Shown here: positions 26,595-33,473 of the stretch, in pieces
How the letters are laid out: every line of letters starts with the position of its first letter
Position numbering within the stretch: position 1 is the stretch's first letter
NCBI RefSeq assembly: GCF_003990445.1
Contig: NZ_REEZ01000003.1
Coordinates: 218,625-282,624, forward strand
DNA: 64,000 bases
Origin: Pararhodobacter zhoushanensis
GTDB taxonomy: Bacteria; Pseudomonadota; Alphaproteobacteria; Rhodobacterales; Rhodobacteraceae
Reading direction: 5' to 3'
Notes under the pieces: generated by a model
What the model saw: only the letters and a program-made list of their open reading frames with translations
Told to the model about the DNA's origin: nothing
Databases searched by the model: none
Position numbers and translations under genes: made by a program

Positions 26595-26788
26595 GAATGC
26601 ACCCTTCAAACGGCATTTCAACCCCTTTTTGCGAAAGTTTTCGCTGGGTTAGCGGGTCGGTATGCAGTGAGCGCAAGGGTTTGGAATGCGGGCTGCTTGC
26701 CTCGCATTTGCAGAAAAATGCTCTGCTGCGGGTGCATATTTGTGAGAAATCAAGCGTGTCGATTATGCTGCGCTGCGCGAATCCGGGG

Positions 26789-26800
26789 AATGTATACATT
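26789..26800. promoter_or_regulatory. AATGTATACATT palindrome (candidate operator 2)
   Basis: Twelve-base perfect palindrome with the same TGTATACA core as 26587, 164 bp upstream of the GTA portal start. The two sites are about 204 bp apart, which could allow looping between dimers. The regulator is unknown. Confidence 0.4.
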
Positions 26801-26848
26801 GTTTGGGGCTTGGCGCTTGCAAAACGCATGGCGGAGCGGGTGTTGCAT

Positions 26849-26866
26849 GTTCGGCGGGCACCGAAC
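26849..26866. promoter_or_regulatory. GTTCGG-N6-CCGAAC dyad upstream of the GTA
   Basis: Perfect 6-bp inverted repeat with a 6-bp spacer, ending 97 bp before the portal start codon. It is in a suitable place for a GTA transcription activator or repressor. It does not match the GTTCN7GTTC direct repeat of alphaproteobacterial LexA. Confidence 0.4.
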
Positions 26867-26963
26867 GCAGGCTCTGCGCTTCTTCAAGAAATAGGGTCGA
26901 TAACCCCTCACCAAGCCGAGGCACCGGGCCGTTTCCGGGGCAGCGTGACAGGGAGGCAGGTGC

Positions 26964-28160
26964 ATGTTCGATCTTTTTCGCAAGCCGTCGGGAGCACCCG
27001 AGGCCAAGGCCTCGGCCGTTGGCCCGCTGACGGCTGGGGGTGTGGGCCGCATGGCGGCGATGCAGGGAACGACCCAGCCGCGCTGGACCGCCCGCGATAC
27101 GGTGTCGCTGACCCGTGCCGGGTTTCAGGGCAACCCGGTGGGGTTTCGCGTGGTGCGGCTGATCTCGGAAGCGGCGGCGGCGCTGCCGCTGGTTTTGCAA
27201 GATTGCGAGCGCCGCTACGAGCAGCACCCGCTGTTGGCGCTGCTGCGCCGTCCGAACCCGGCGCAGGGGCGGGCCGAGTTCCTTGAGGCGATCTATGCGC
27301 AGTTGCTGTTGTCGGGCAACGCCTATGTGGAGGCGGTGGCCGCAGCGGAGGGGGGCGTGCCGGGTGAGCTGCATGTGCTGCGCTCGGACCGGATGAGCGT
27401 GGTGCCGGGCGCGGACGGCTGGCCGGCGGCGTATGACTACGCAGTGAGCGGGCGCAAACACCGTTTCCACATGGGAGAGGGCGCGGCACCGATCTGTCAT
27501 GTGCGGGCCTATCATCCGTTGGACGATCACTATGGGTTGTCGCCCATTGAGGCCGCAGCTTCGGCGCTGGATGTCCATAACAGCGCAAGCCGCTGGTCCA
27601 AGGCGCTTTTGGACAATGCCGCGAGGCCCTCGGGGGCGATCATCTTCAAGGGCGACGATGGCGTGGGCACGATGTCGAACGAGCAGTTCGAACGGTTGCA
27701 GAGCGAGATGGAGACCCACCATCAGGGTGCGCGCAACGCCGGGCGGCCGATGCTGCTGGAGGGCGGGCTGGACTGGAAACCGATGGGCTTCAGCCCCTCG
27801 GACATGGAATTTCACAAGACCAAGGAAGCCGCCGCACGCGAGATCGCCTTGGCGTTTGGTGTGCCGCCCATGCTGCTGGGCATCCCCGGCGATGCGACCT
27901 ATGCCAATTACGCCGAGGCGAACCGGGCGTTCTTTCGCCTGACGGTGCTGCCGCTGGCGGGCAAGGTGGCCGAGTCGCTGTCGCATTGGCTGTCCGGTTT
28001 TGCCGGGGTCGATCTGGCGCTGAAACCCGATCTGGATCAGGTGCCCGCGCTGGCGGTCGAGCGGGATCAGCAATGGCAGCGGGTGCTGGGTGCAGGCTTT
28101 CTGAGCGATGCCGAAAAGCGCGCGATGCTGGGGCTGCCCCCTGTGGCTGACGGCGCATGA
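26964..28160 (+). CDS. orfg3: GTA portal protein (HK97 family), g3
   Basis: 398-aa portal protein forming the head vertex ring through which DNA passes. PRWTARDTVSLTRAGFQGNPVGFRVVRLISEAAA at the N terminus and DHYGLSPIEAAASALDVHN near residue 192 match HK97-type portals. So do the MLLEGGLDWKPMGFSPSDMEF and GVPPMLLGIPGDATYANYAEA stretches. GGGAGG lies seven bases before the ATG. It is the first gene of the cluster here, whereas g1 and g2 normally precede it. Its stop overlaps g3.5 by 4 bp. Confidence 0.94.
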   Translation: MFDLFRKPSGAPEAKASAVGPLTAGGVGRMAAMQGTTQPRWTARDTVSLTRAGFQGNPVGFRVVRLISEAAAALPLVLQDCERRYEQHPLLALLRRPNPAQGRAEFLEAIYAQLLLSGNAYVEAVAAAEGGVPGELHVLRSDRMSVVPGADGWPAAYDYAVSGRKHRFHMGEGAAPICHVRAYHPLDDHYGLSPIEAAASALDVHNSASRWSKALLDNAARPSGAIIFKGDDGVGTMSNEQFERLQSEMETHHQGARNAGRPMLLEGGLDWKPMGFSPSDMEFHKTKEAAAREIALAFGVPPMLLGIPGDATYANYAEANRAFFRLTVLPLAGKVAESLSHWLSGFAGVDLALKPDLDQVPALAVERDQQWQRVLGAGFLSDAEKRAMLGLPPVADGA

Positions 28161-28402
28161 ACGCGCAGCGCAAGGCAGTCGGTGGATCGCGGTTTCTGTA
28201 CGACAGTTTCGATCTGGCACAGGCGCGGATCGATGCGCAGGAGCGCGTCGAGGACGAGCGCCGCGCGGGGCTGGAGTACCGGCTGGGTCGCATCGAGGAC
28301 GAGCTGCTGCGGCTTGAGAAGCGGCTGTGGCTGGCGGTGTACGGCGTGGCCTCGGGCGTGTTGGTGCATGGCGCGGTGGCCTTTCTGGCAACGCAGATGT
28401 GA
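28157..28402 (+). CDS. orfg3.5: GTA head formation protein g3.5
   Basis: 81-aa protein with a charged helical N-terminal half (YDSFDLAQARIDAQERVEDE, then LGRIEDELLRLEKRLW). A C-terminal hydrophobic segment (residues 58-78, LWLAVYGVASGVLVHGAVAF region) follows. It corresponds in place, size and pattern to the small RcGTA gene between portal and protease (rcc01685 family). The ATGA overlap with g3 indicates coupling. The precise role is not settled. Confidence 0.85.
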   Translation: MNAQRKAVGGSRFLYDSFDLAQARIDAQERVEDERRAGLEYRLGRIEDELLRLEKRLWLAVYGVASGVLVHGAVAFLATQM

Positions 28403-28411
28403 GGAGGCAGG

Positions 28412-28948
28412 ATGCACGGTCTTGAGACGAAGTTTCATCAGCCGGGCGGCGCCGGGTTGGCGCTGACGGACGGGTCGGTGATTGCGGGCTATGCCTCGGT
28501 CTTTGGGGTGCGCGACCGGGGCGGTGATGTGGTCATGCCCGGTGCCTATGCCGCGTCGCTGGCGCGGATCAAGGCGGCCTCGGGCCGGGTGCGCATGCTG
28601 TGGCAGCACGATCAGGGCCAGCCGATTGGTGTCTGGGACGAGGTGGTCGAGGATGCGCACGGACTGCGCGTCAAGGGCCGCCTGCTGAACGAAGTCGAGA
28701 AGGGCCGCGAGGCGGCGGCGCTGATGGCGGCGGGGGCGGTTGATGGGCTGAGCATTGGCTACCGCACGATCCGGGCGGAAAAGCTGCCCGACGGTGGGCG
28801 CAAGTTGATCGAGCTGGAGCTGTGGGAAGTGTCGCTGGTGACCTTTCCGATGCTGCCCGACGCGCGGGTTTCGGCCAAGTCCGACGCCGGTTTTATGGGT
28901 GAGCTGGCGCGGGCGCTTGAGGCGGCGCGTGAGGCGCTCAGTCGCTGA
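28412..28948 (+). CDS. orfg4: GTA prohead protease (HK97 family), g4
   Basis: 178-aa serine protease that cleaves the capsid N-terminal arm during head maturation. The N-terminal GYASVFGVRDRGGDVVMPGAY is diagnostic. MLWQHDQGQPIGVWDE (near residue 66) carries the active-site histidine, and AVDGLSIGYRTI (near 112) the nucleophilic serine. WEVSLVTFPMLPDARV closes the domain. GGAGG precedes the ATG nine bases after g3.5. It is followed by a hairpin-bearing 105-bp gap before the capsid gene. Confidence 0.94.
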   Translation: MHGLETKFHQPGGAGLALTDGSVIAGYASVFGVRDRGGDVVMPGAYAASLARIKAASGRVRMLWQHDQGQPIGVWDEVVEDAHGLRVKGRLLNEVEKGREAAALMAAGAVDGLSIGYRTIRAEKLPDGGRKLIELELWEVSLVTFPMLPDARVSAKSDAGFMGELARALEAAREALSR

Positions 28949-29001
28949 GGCGTTTCCGATTTTAGGTGAGACACGTGCCCCCTTCGGGGAGCGCGGTGGG
29001 G

Positions 29002-29024
29002 GCGGGTTGCCCGAGGGAACCCGC
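29002..29024 (+). other. Hairpin between g4 and capsid gene
   Basis: GCGGGTT (29002-29008) pairs perfectly with AACCCGC (29018-29024), and an inner CCC/GGG pairing extends the stem. It sits in the 105-bp gap just ahead of the capsid ribosome-binding site (AAAGG at 29040). It could mark RNA processing or protect the capsid message 5' end. Confidence 0.5.
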
Positions 29025-29053
29025 GCAGTGGCAACCATGAAAGGATGGATGCG

Positions 29054-30265
29054 ATGAGCAGCGAGTTTCCCGGCCCTGTGAGCCAGGAGAAAAGCGCGAC
29101 GCGGCAGCCCATTGGCGAGGCGACGCAAGTGACGAAGGCGCTGGAGGGTTTCGTGACGGAAATCAAAACCTTCCGCGCTGATATGATGGGCACTCTGAAA
29201 GAACAGGACGAGCGACTGACCATGCTGGATCGTAAATTCACCACCAAAACCGCCCGCCCCGTGCTGGCACAGGCTGACGCGGGCGAAGGCCTGCACCTCA
29301 AGGCGTTCGACGCCTATCTGCGTCAGGGCGACGACGACGGCCTGCGCGGCCTTGTGCTTGAGGGCAAGGGGCTGAATACCGCCGTCAATTCGGAAGGCGG
29401 CTATCTGGTCGATCCGCAGACCTCGGACCGTATTCACGCGGTTCTCGATGCCTCGGCGTCGATCCGCGCGATTGCCAGCGTGGTGCAGGTCGAGGCGGGC
29501 TCGTTCGATGTGCTGGTCGATCACGGCGATGTCGGTTCGGGCTGGGAGACGGAATCGTCGTCGATCACCGAGACGGGCAGCGCGGCCATCGACCGCATCT
29601 CGATCAAGCTGCACGAACTGTCGGCGATGCCGAAGGCCTCGCAGCGGCTGCTGGAAGACAGCGCGTTTGACGTCGAGGGCTGGCTGGCCGAGCGCATCGC
29701 GATGAAATTCGCCCGCGCCGAAGCGGCGGCCTTCATCAGCGGCACCGGCACCGATCAGCCGCGCGGGTTCCTGGACCATGACATCGTGGCCAATGGCACC
29801 GAAGTCTGGGGCGAACTGGGCTATGTCGCCACCGGCGCTGCGGGCGATTTCGACGCCACCAACCCGGCGGATGCCATCGTCGATCTGGTCTATGCGCTGG
29901 AGGCGGGCTACCGCGCCAATGCGGCCTTCGTGATGAACTCGAAGACCGCCGGTGCCGTGCGCAAGATGAAGGACGCCGATGGCCGCTTCCTGTGGTCGGA
30001 CGGTCTGGCTGCCGGTGAGCCTGCGCGCCTGATGGGCTATCCGGTGCTGATCGCCGAGGACATGCCCGACATCGCCGCCAACGCCCATGCCGTCGCCTTT
30101 GGTGACTTCCGCGCGGGCTATACCGTGGCCGAACGCCCCGATCTGCGCGTGCTGCGCGATCCGTTCAGCGCCAAGCCGCATGTGCTGTTCTACGCGACCA
30201 AGCGCGTGGGCGGTGATGTGACCGATTTCAGCGCTATCAAACTGCTGAAATTCGCCGCGTCGTAA
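29054..30265 (+). CDS. orfg5: GTA major capsid protein (HK97 family), g5
   Basis: 403-aa capsid precursor. Residues 1-~95 form a helical delta domain, removed by the g4 protease in this family. The HK97 fold then begins near LNTAVNSEGGYLVDPQTSDRIH. DVGSGWETESSSITETGS, KLHELSAMPKASQRLLEDS and GTGTDQPRGFLDHDIVANGT are classical strands of the shell. Conserved C-terminal motifs include NAAFVMNSKTAGAVRKMKDADGRFLW and LLGYPV-like LMGYPVLIAEDMP. ATG 29054 has AAGGA eight bases upstream; ATG 29045 is the alternative. It is isolated by hairpin gaps on both sides. Confidence 0.94.
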   Translation: MSSEFPGPVSQEKSATRQPIGEATQVTKALEGFVTEIKTFRADMMGTLKEQDERLTMLDRKFTTKTARPVLAQADAGEGLHLKAFDAYLRQGDDDGLRGLVLEGKGLNTAVNSEGGYLVDPQTSDRIHAVLDASASIRAIASVVQVEAGSFDVLVDHGDVGSGWETESSSITETGSAAIDRISIKLHELSAMPKASQRLLEDSAFDVEGWLAERIAMKFARAEAAAFISGTGTDQPRGFLDHDIVANGTEVWGELGYVATGAAGDFDATNPADAIVDLVYALEAGYRANAAFVMNSKTAGAVRKMKDADGRFLWSDGLAAGEPARLMGYPVLIAEDMPDIAANAHAVAFGDFRAGYTVAERPDLRVLRDPFSAKPHVLFYATKRVGGDVTDFSAIKLLKFAAS

Positions 30266-30281
30266 GCGTGGAGTGAGATTG

Positions 30282-30393
30282 GGCCGGTCCCGTCGGGGCC
30301 GGTTCGATGGCGGCGCAGGCGCGCGCGGGAAGGTCCGGTTGGACCCATCGTCCCGCACCGTCCGGCTGCTCCCCTCCGTGCGAGCGGTGCGGG
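30282..30393 (+). other. Cluster of three hairpins after the capsid gene
   Basis: In the 175-bp gap between g5 and g6 three stems are visible. One is CCGGTCCC with GGGGCCGG (about 30284-30302, 3-nt loop, one G-U pair). The second is GGTCC-GGTT-GGACC (30332-30345). The third is CCCGCACCG (30352-30360) with CGGTGCGGG (30385-30393). None has a U-run, so a simple intrinsic terminator is unlikely. Partial attenuation or 3'-end stabilisation of capsid mRNA is plausible. Confidence 0.5.
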
Positions 30394-30440
30394 AGCGTGT
30401 CTGCGCCGGTCAGCGCGTTGAACGGGTCAAGGAGGCCAGC

Positions 30441-31028
30441 ATGGATCTGATCGAAACCAGCGTTGTGGACGACGGCGACCTGCCGGTCGCTGACTTTCGC
30501 GCGCATCTGCGGTTGGGCGCGGGCTTTGCTGACGAGGCGACAGGAGACCCGCTGCTGGTGCAATACCTGCGGGCAGCGATTGCGGCGGTTGAGGCGCGGA
30601 TCGGCAAGGCTCTGATGAGCCGCGATTTCCGGCTGATCCTGCCCTGTTGGCGCTGGGCGGATGCGCAGGCGCTGCCGGTGGCGCCGGTGACGGCGGTGGC
30701 AGCGGTGACGATGATTGGCGGCGACGGCGTGCCCGCGGTGGTCGATCCGGCGCGGTGGCGTCTGGTGGTGGACCGTCACCGCCCGCAGCTGCTGGCGACG
30801 GGTGCGGTGTTGCCGGGGGTGCCGACAAACGGCCGGGTCGAGGTCGACTTCACCGCCGGGTTCGGGGCGAGCTGGGACGCGGTGCCGGACGATCTGCAAC
30901 AGGCGGTGATGCTGCTGGCGGCGCAGTTTTATGAGGGGCGCACGGGGGGTGAACTGGGCTCGGGACCGGTGGCGGCTCTGGTGGCGCGCTGGATGCCCGT
31001 TCGGGTGACGGCAGGGGGGCATCGCTGA
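30441..31028 (+). CDS. orfg6: GTA head-tail connector protein, g6
   Basis: 195-aa protein of the phage gp6-like head-tail connector group, which adds the ring below the portal. The pattern VADFRAHLRLGAGFADEATGD, then LVQYLRAAIAAVEARIGKAL near residue 38, is the connector's helical signature. VEVDFTAGFGASWDAVPDDLQQAVMLLAAQFYEGRTG near 130-165 is the typical C-terminal helix pair. ATG 30441 follows AAGGAGG; the frame is open from 30273 but that part lacks similarity. It overlaps g7 by one base. Confidence 0.9.
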   Translation: MDLIETSVVDDGDLPVADFRAHLRLGAGFADEATGDPLLVQYLRAAIAAVEARIGKALMSRDFRLILPCWRWADAQALPVAPVTAVAAVTMIGGDGVPAVVDPARWRLVVDRHRPQLLATGAVLPGVPTNGRVEVDFTAGFGASWDAVPDDLQQAVMLLAAQFYEGRTGGELGSGPVAALVARWMPVRVTAGGHR

Positions 31029-31363
31029 TGGCTTATGCACTGACGCGCCCGATGGTGCTGGAGGAACCCGGCACAACGCCCGATGGCGCGGGCGGGTTCA
31101 CCACCAGCTGGACGGCGCTGGGCACGCTGTGGGCCGAGTTGCGCGCGGGGTCGGGGTCTGAGCGGCGCGGGCTGATCGCGCCCGAAGGGCGGATGCTGTA
31201 TCGCGTCTATCTGCGCGCCGCCCCTCAGGGCAGCCCGCAGCGCCCGCGACCGGATCAACGCCTGCGCGAAGGCGGGCGGATCTTCACCATTCTGGCGGTC
31301 AGCGAGGCCGATCCGAGCGGGGCCTATCTGGTGTGCCACGCGCGCGAGGAGGTTCCGGCATGA
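31028..31363 (+). CDS. orfg7: GTA head-tail adaptor, g7
   Basis: 111-aa b-rich protein of the phage head-tail adaptor (SPP1 gp16-like) family. It contains TPDGAGGFTTSWTALGTLWAELR and ends in a short strand pair, FTILAVSEADPSGAYLVCHARE. It probably forms the stopper or adaptor ring between connector and tail. Its start codon shares a base with the g6 stop and its stop overlaps the g8 start (ATGA). Confidence 0.88.
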   Translation: MAYALTRPMVLEEPGTTPDGAGGFTTSWTALGTLWAELRAGSGSERRGLIAPEGRMLYRVYLRAAPQGSPQRPRPDQRLREGGRIFTILAVSEADPSGAYLVCHAREEVPA

Positions 31364-31767
31364 GCTATCAGAACGCGGCGGCCGTACAGGTCGCGCTTTA
31401 TGACCTGCTGAGCGGCGATGCGACACTGGCGGGTCTGGTGCCTGGCGGCATCTTCGACGCGCCGCCCCCGGCCACCCCGCAGGGCACCTATGTGGTGCTG
31501 GGTGAAGAGGACGTCATCGACCGCTCGGACGTGAGTGGGCCGGGGGCCGAGCACCGGGTTCTGGTGCAGGTGGTCAGCGATGCGGCGGGGTTCTTGACCT
31601 CGAAGACGGCGGCGGCGCGGATCGGAGAGATCCTGCCGGGCAGCCAGCCGAGCCTGAGCAGCGGTCGGGTGGTCGCGATCTGGTTCCATCAGGCGCAGGC
31701 GCGCCGGGCCGAAGGGGCCGCGTTGCGGCGGATCGATCTGCGCTTTCGCGTGCGGGTCGAGGGTTAA
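31360..31767 (+). CDS. orfg8: GTA DUF3168 tail-completion protein, g8
   Basis: 135-aa DUF3168 protein, the family of phage tail terminators. The N-terminal helix QVALYDLLSGDATLAGLVPGGIFD and PQGTYVVLGEEDVIDRSDVSGPG are diagnostic, and HRVLVQVVSD and FRVRVEG strands follow. ATG 31360 overlaps the g7 stop; an in-frame ATG at 31333 lies inside g7. It caps the tail tube at the head side by analogy with relatives. Confidence 0.9.
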   Translation: MSYQNAAAVQVALYDLLSGDATLAGLVPGGIFDAPPPATPQGTYVVLGEEDVIDRSDVSGPGAEHRVLVQVVSDAAGFLTSKTAAARIGEILPGSQPSLSSGRVVAIWFHQAQARRAEGAALRRIDLRFRVRVEG

Positions 31768-31792
31768 GTTTCAGACATAAGGAGTGGCGGGC

Positions 31793-32290
31793 ATGGCTGT
31801 GCAAAGCGGCAAGGATCTGTTGATCAAACTGGACGTGACCGGGGCCGGTCAGTTCGAAACCATCGCGGGGCTGCGCGCCACGCGCATCAGCTTCAACGCC
31901 GAGACGGTCGATGTGACCAGTCTGGACAGCGAAGGCGGCTGGCGCGAGTTGCTGGCCGGTGCCGGGGTCAAGGCGGCGTCGATCTCGGGGTCGGGCGTGT
32001 TCCGGGATGAGGGCACGGATGAGCGGGCGCGGGCGGTGTTCTTCAACGGCGAGATCCCGGCGTTTCAGGTGGTGATCCCCGATTTCGGCACGGTCGAAGG
32101 GCCGTTCCAGATCACCAGTCTGGACTATGCGGGCAGCTACAACGGCGAGGCGACCTATGAGTTGTCGATGGCCTCGGCCGGCGCGCTGTCGTTCGTGTCG
32201 GCGACCGAACTGGCCTTGGCGCCCGAGGATTACGAGGGCGACGGCGGCGATCAGCCCGAGCCGGACGAAGGCAGCGGTGAGCCGGTCTGA
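31793..32290 (+). CDS. orfg9: GTA major tail tube protein, g9
   Basis: 165-aa tail protein. VQSGKDLLIKLDVTGAGQFETIAGLRATRISFNAE at the N terminus, VDVTSLDSEGGWRELL, and GSYNGEATYELSMASAGALSFV near the end are the standard features of the phage major tail protein family found in GTAs. The C-terminal ~20 residues are strongly acidic (EDYEGDGGDQPEPDEGSGEP). ATG 31793 follows AAGGAG at 8 bp; GTG 31784 is less likely. It overlaps g10 by one base. Confidence 0.92.
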   Translation: MAVQSGKDLLIKLDVTGAGQFETIAGLRATRISFNAETVDVTSLDSEGGWRELLAGAGVKAASISGSGVFRDEGTDERARAVFFNGEIPAFQVVIPDFGTVEGPFQITSLDYAGSYNGEATYELSMASAGALSFVSATELALAPEDYEGDGGDQPEPDEGSGEPV

Positions 32291-32613
32291 TGGCCAATCC
32301 GCTGGCGGGCGAGGTGGCGCTGGTTCTGGACGGTCAGCGCCACCGGTTGAAGCTGACGCTGGGCGCGCTGGTCGAACTCGAGCAGGCGCTGGGCGCGGAC
32401 AGTCTGGTGGCGCTGGTCGAACGCTTTGAAACGGGGCGATTTTCGGCGCGCGACGTTATGGCGCTGATCCTGGCCGGTTTGCATGGCGGCGGCACGCCGG
32501 TGGCGGCCTCGGTCCTGCTGAGCGCCGAGATCGAGGGTGGCCCGGTCGAGGCGTCGCGGGTCGCCGGGCAGCTTTTGGCACGCGCGTTCAGCGCGCCGGG
32601 GGCGGCGGGGTGA
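32290..32613 (+). CDS. orfg10: GTA tail assembly chaperone-like protein, g10
   Basis: 107-aa protein of the gene-transfer-agent family (Phage_TAC_11 type). LAGEVALVLDGQRHRLKLTLGALVELEQALGADSLVALVERFETG and the helix SARDVMALILAGLHGGG are characteristic. By position between tail tube and tape measure it is the first of two tail chaperones. It is coupled to both neighbours by overlaps of 1 and 4 bp. Confidence 0.9.
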   Translation: MANPLAGEVALVLDGQRHRLKLTLGALVELEQALGADSLVALVERFETGRFSARDVMALILAGLHGGGTPVAASVLLSAEIEGGPVEASRVAGQLLARAFSAPGAAG

Positions 32614-32951
32614 GTGCGCTGGACTGGCCGGGGCTGATGCGCGCCGGGATGCACGGGCTGGGGCTGCGTCCGATTGAGTTCTGGGCGCTGACCCCGGCGG
32701 AACTGATGATCATGCTGGGCCGCGACGAGGCTGCGGGCAGCGGGTTCACCCGCGCCCGGCTGGACGCGCTGCTGGCGCGCTACCCGGACGGTCCGGGGCA
32801 GGGAAAAGAGGCAGGACATGGCAACACTGGACGAGTTGAACGCGCAGCTGGCCGAGCTGGAAGCGCGGATGGGATCGACGGCGGATCTGGTGGGGTCGCT
32901 CGATTCGTCTCTGGCCGACATGGGCCGCTCTCTGGGCGACACCAGCCGTGA
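32610..32951 (+). CDS. GTA phage tail assembly chaperone g10.1, running on into g11
   Basis: Begins at GTG 32610, overlapping g10 by 4 bp. Residues 1-~65 (MSALDWPGLMRAGMHGLGL, RPIEFWALTPAELMIMLG, then ARLDALLARYPDG) match the short GTA chaperone (rcc01693-like), normally about 65-75 aa. No stop follows, and residues 70-113 are read out of frame from the tape-measure gene, giving a Gly/Arg-rich shadow sequence. Either the stop was lost by mutation, there is an indel near 32800, or a longer product or frameshift is real. A shift into the third frame would end at 32839. Confidence 0.7.
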   Translation: MSALDWPGLMRAGMHGLGLRPIEFWALTPAELMIMLGRDEAAGSGFTRARLDALLARYPDGPGQGKEAGHGNTGRVERAAGRAGSADGIDGGSGGVARFVSGRHGPLSGRHQP

Positions 32952-33471
32952 AATGGCGGGCCTGTCGCGCAGTCTGGGCACCGGGGTGCGCCGCGCTTTT
33001 GACGGGGTGATCTTTGACGGCATGCGTCTGTCGGATGCGATGCGCGGCTTGGGTCGGTCGATCAGCGATGCGCTCTATTCCGCCGCGATGCGCCCGGTGC
33101 AGGGCGCGCTGGGCGGGGCACTGTCGTCGGTGGTTGGCGGGCTGATGAACAGCGTGCTGCCCTTTGCCAATGGCGCGTCGTTCAGTCAGGGCCGGGTGAT
33201 GCCCTTCGCGCAGGGCGGCGTGGTGTCCTCGCCGGTGAGTTTCCCGATGCGCGGCGGCACCGGCCTGATGGGCGAGGCCGGACCCGAAGCGATCCTGCCG
33301 CTGGCGCGCGGCGCTGACGGGCGGCTGGGGGTGCGTGGGGCTGGTGGCGGGCGGGCAACCAGCGTGGTGATCAACGTCCACACGCCCGATGTCGCCGGGT
33401 TTCAGCGCAGCCAGAGCCAGATCGCCGCGCAGATGCAGCGCCTGCTGGCGCAAGGGCAAAGGAATTACTGA
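32818..33471 (+). CDS. orfg11: GTA tail tape measure protein, g11
   Basis: 217-aa tape measure, short as in RcGTA particles with their short tails. The N-terminal half is helical (TLDELNAQLAELEARMG, then SLDSSLADMGRSLGDTSREM). A middle segment SDAMRGLGRSISDALYSAAMRPVQGALGGALSS precedes the conserved GGVVSSPVSFPMRGGTGLMGEAGPEAILPLARG near 135-165. The final segment is RATSVVINVHTPDVAGFQRSQSQIAAQMQR. GAGG lies seven bases before ATG 32818, inside the 3' part of g10.1. Confidence 0.93.
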   Translation: MATLDELNAQLAELEARMGSTADLVGSLDSSLADMGRSLGDTSREMAGLSRSLGTGVRRAFDGVIFDGMRLSDAMRGLGRSISDALYSAAMRPVQGALGGALSSVVGGLMNSVLPFANGASFSQGRVMPFAQGGVVSSPVSFPMRGGTGLMGEAGPEAILPLARGADGRLGVRGAGGGRATSVVINVHTPDVAGFQRSQSQIAAQMQRLLAQGQRNY

Positions 33472-33473
33472 CC

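Larger units (their letters stand above)
26419..26963. other. 545-bp gene-free divergent region upstream of the transporter operon and the GTA cluster
   Basis: No convincing coding sequence occurs on either strand; the open frames here give Arg/Cys-rich nonsense-like proteins. The central part (about 26585-26800) is more A+T-rich than the rest of the window. It contains two TGTATACA palindromes and, nearer the GTA side, a GTTCGG/CCGAAC dyad. It should hold the promoters of both divergent units. No trace of the GTA terminase genes g1/g2 was recognised here. Confidence 0.7.

Noticed and set aside
26499-26894. Open frame of 131 codons in the gene-free region before the GTA
   Set aside because: It is Cys/Arg-rich with no family resemblance to terminase or any phage protein, and has no ribosome-binding site.
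28067-30358. A 763-codon antisense frame across g3.5, g4 and g5 of the GTA
   Set aside because: It has no recognisable domains and mirrors the codon positions of confirmed GTA genes.
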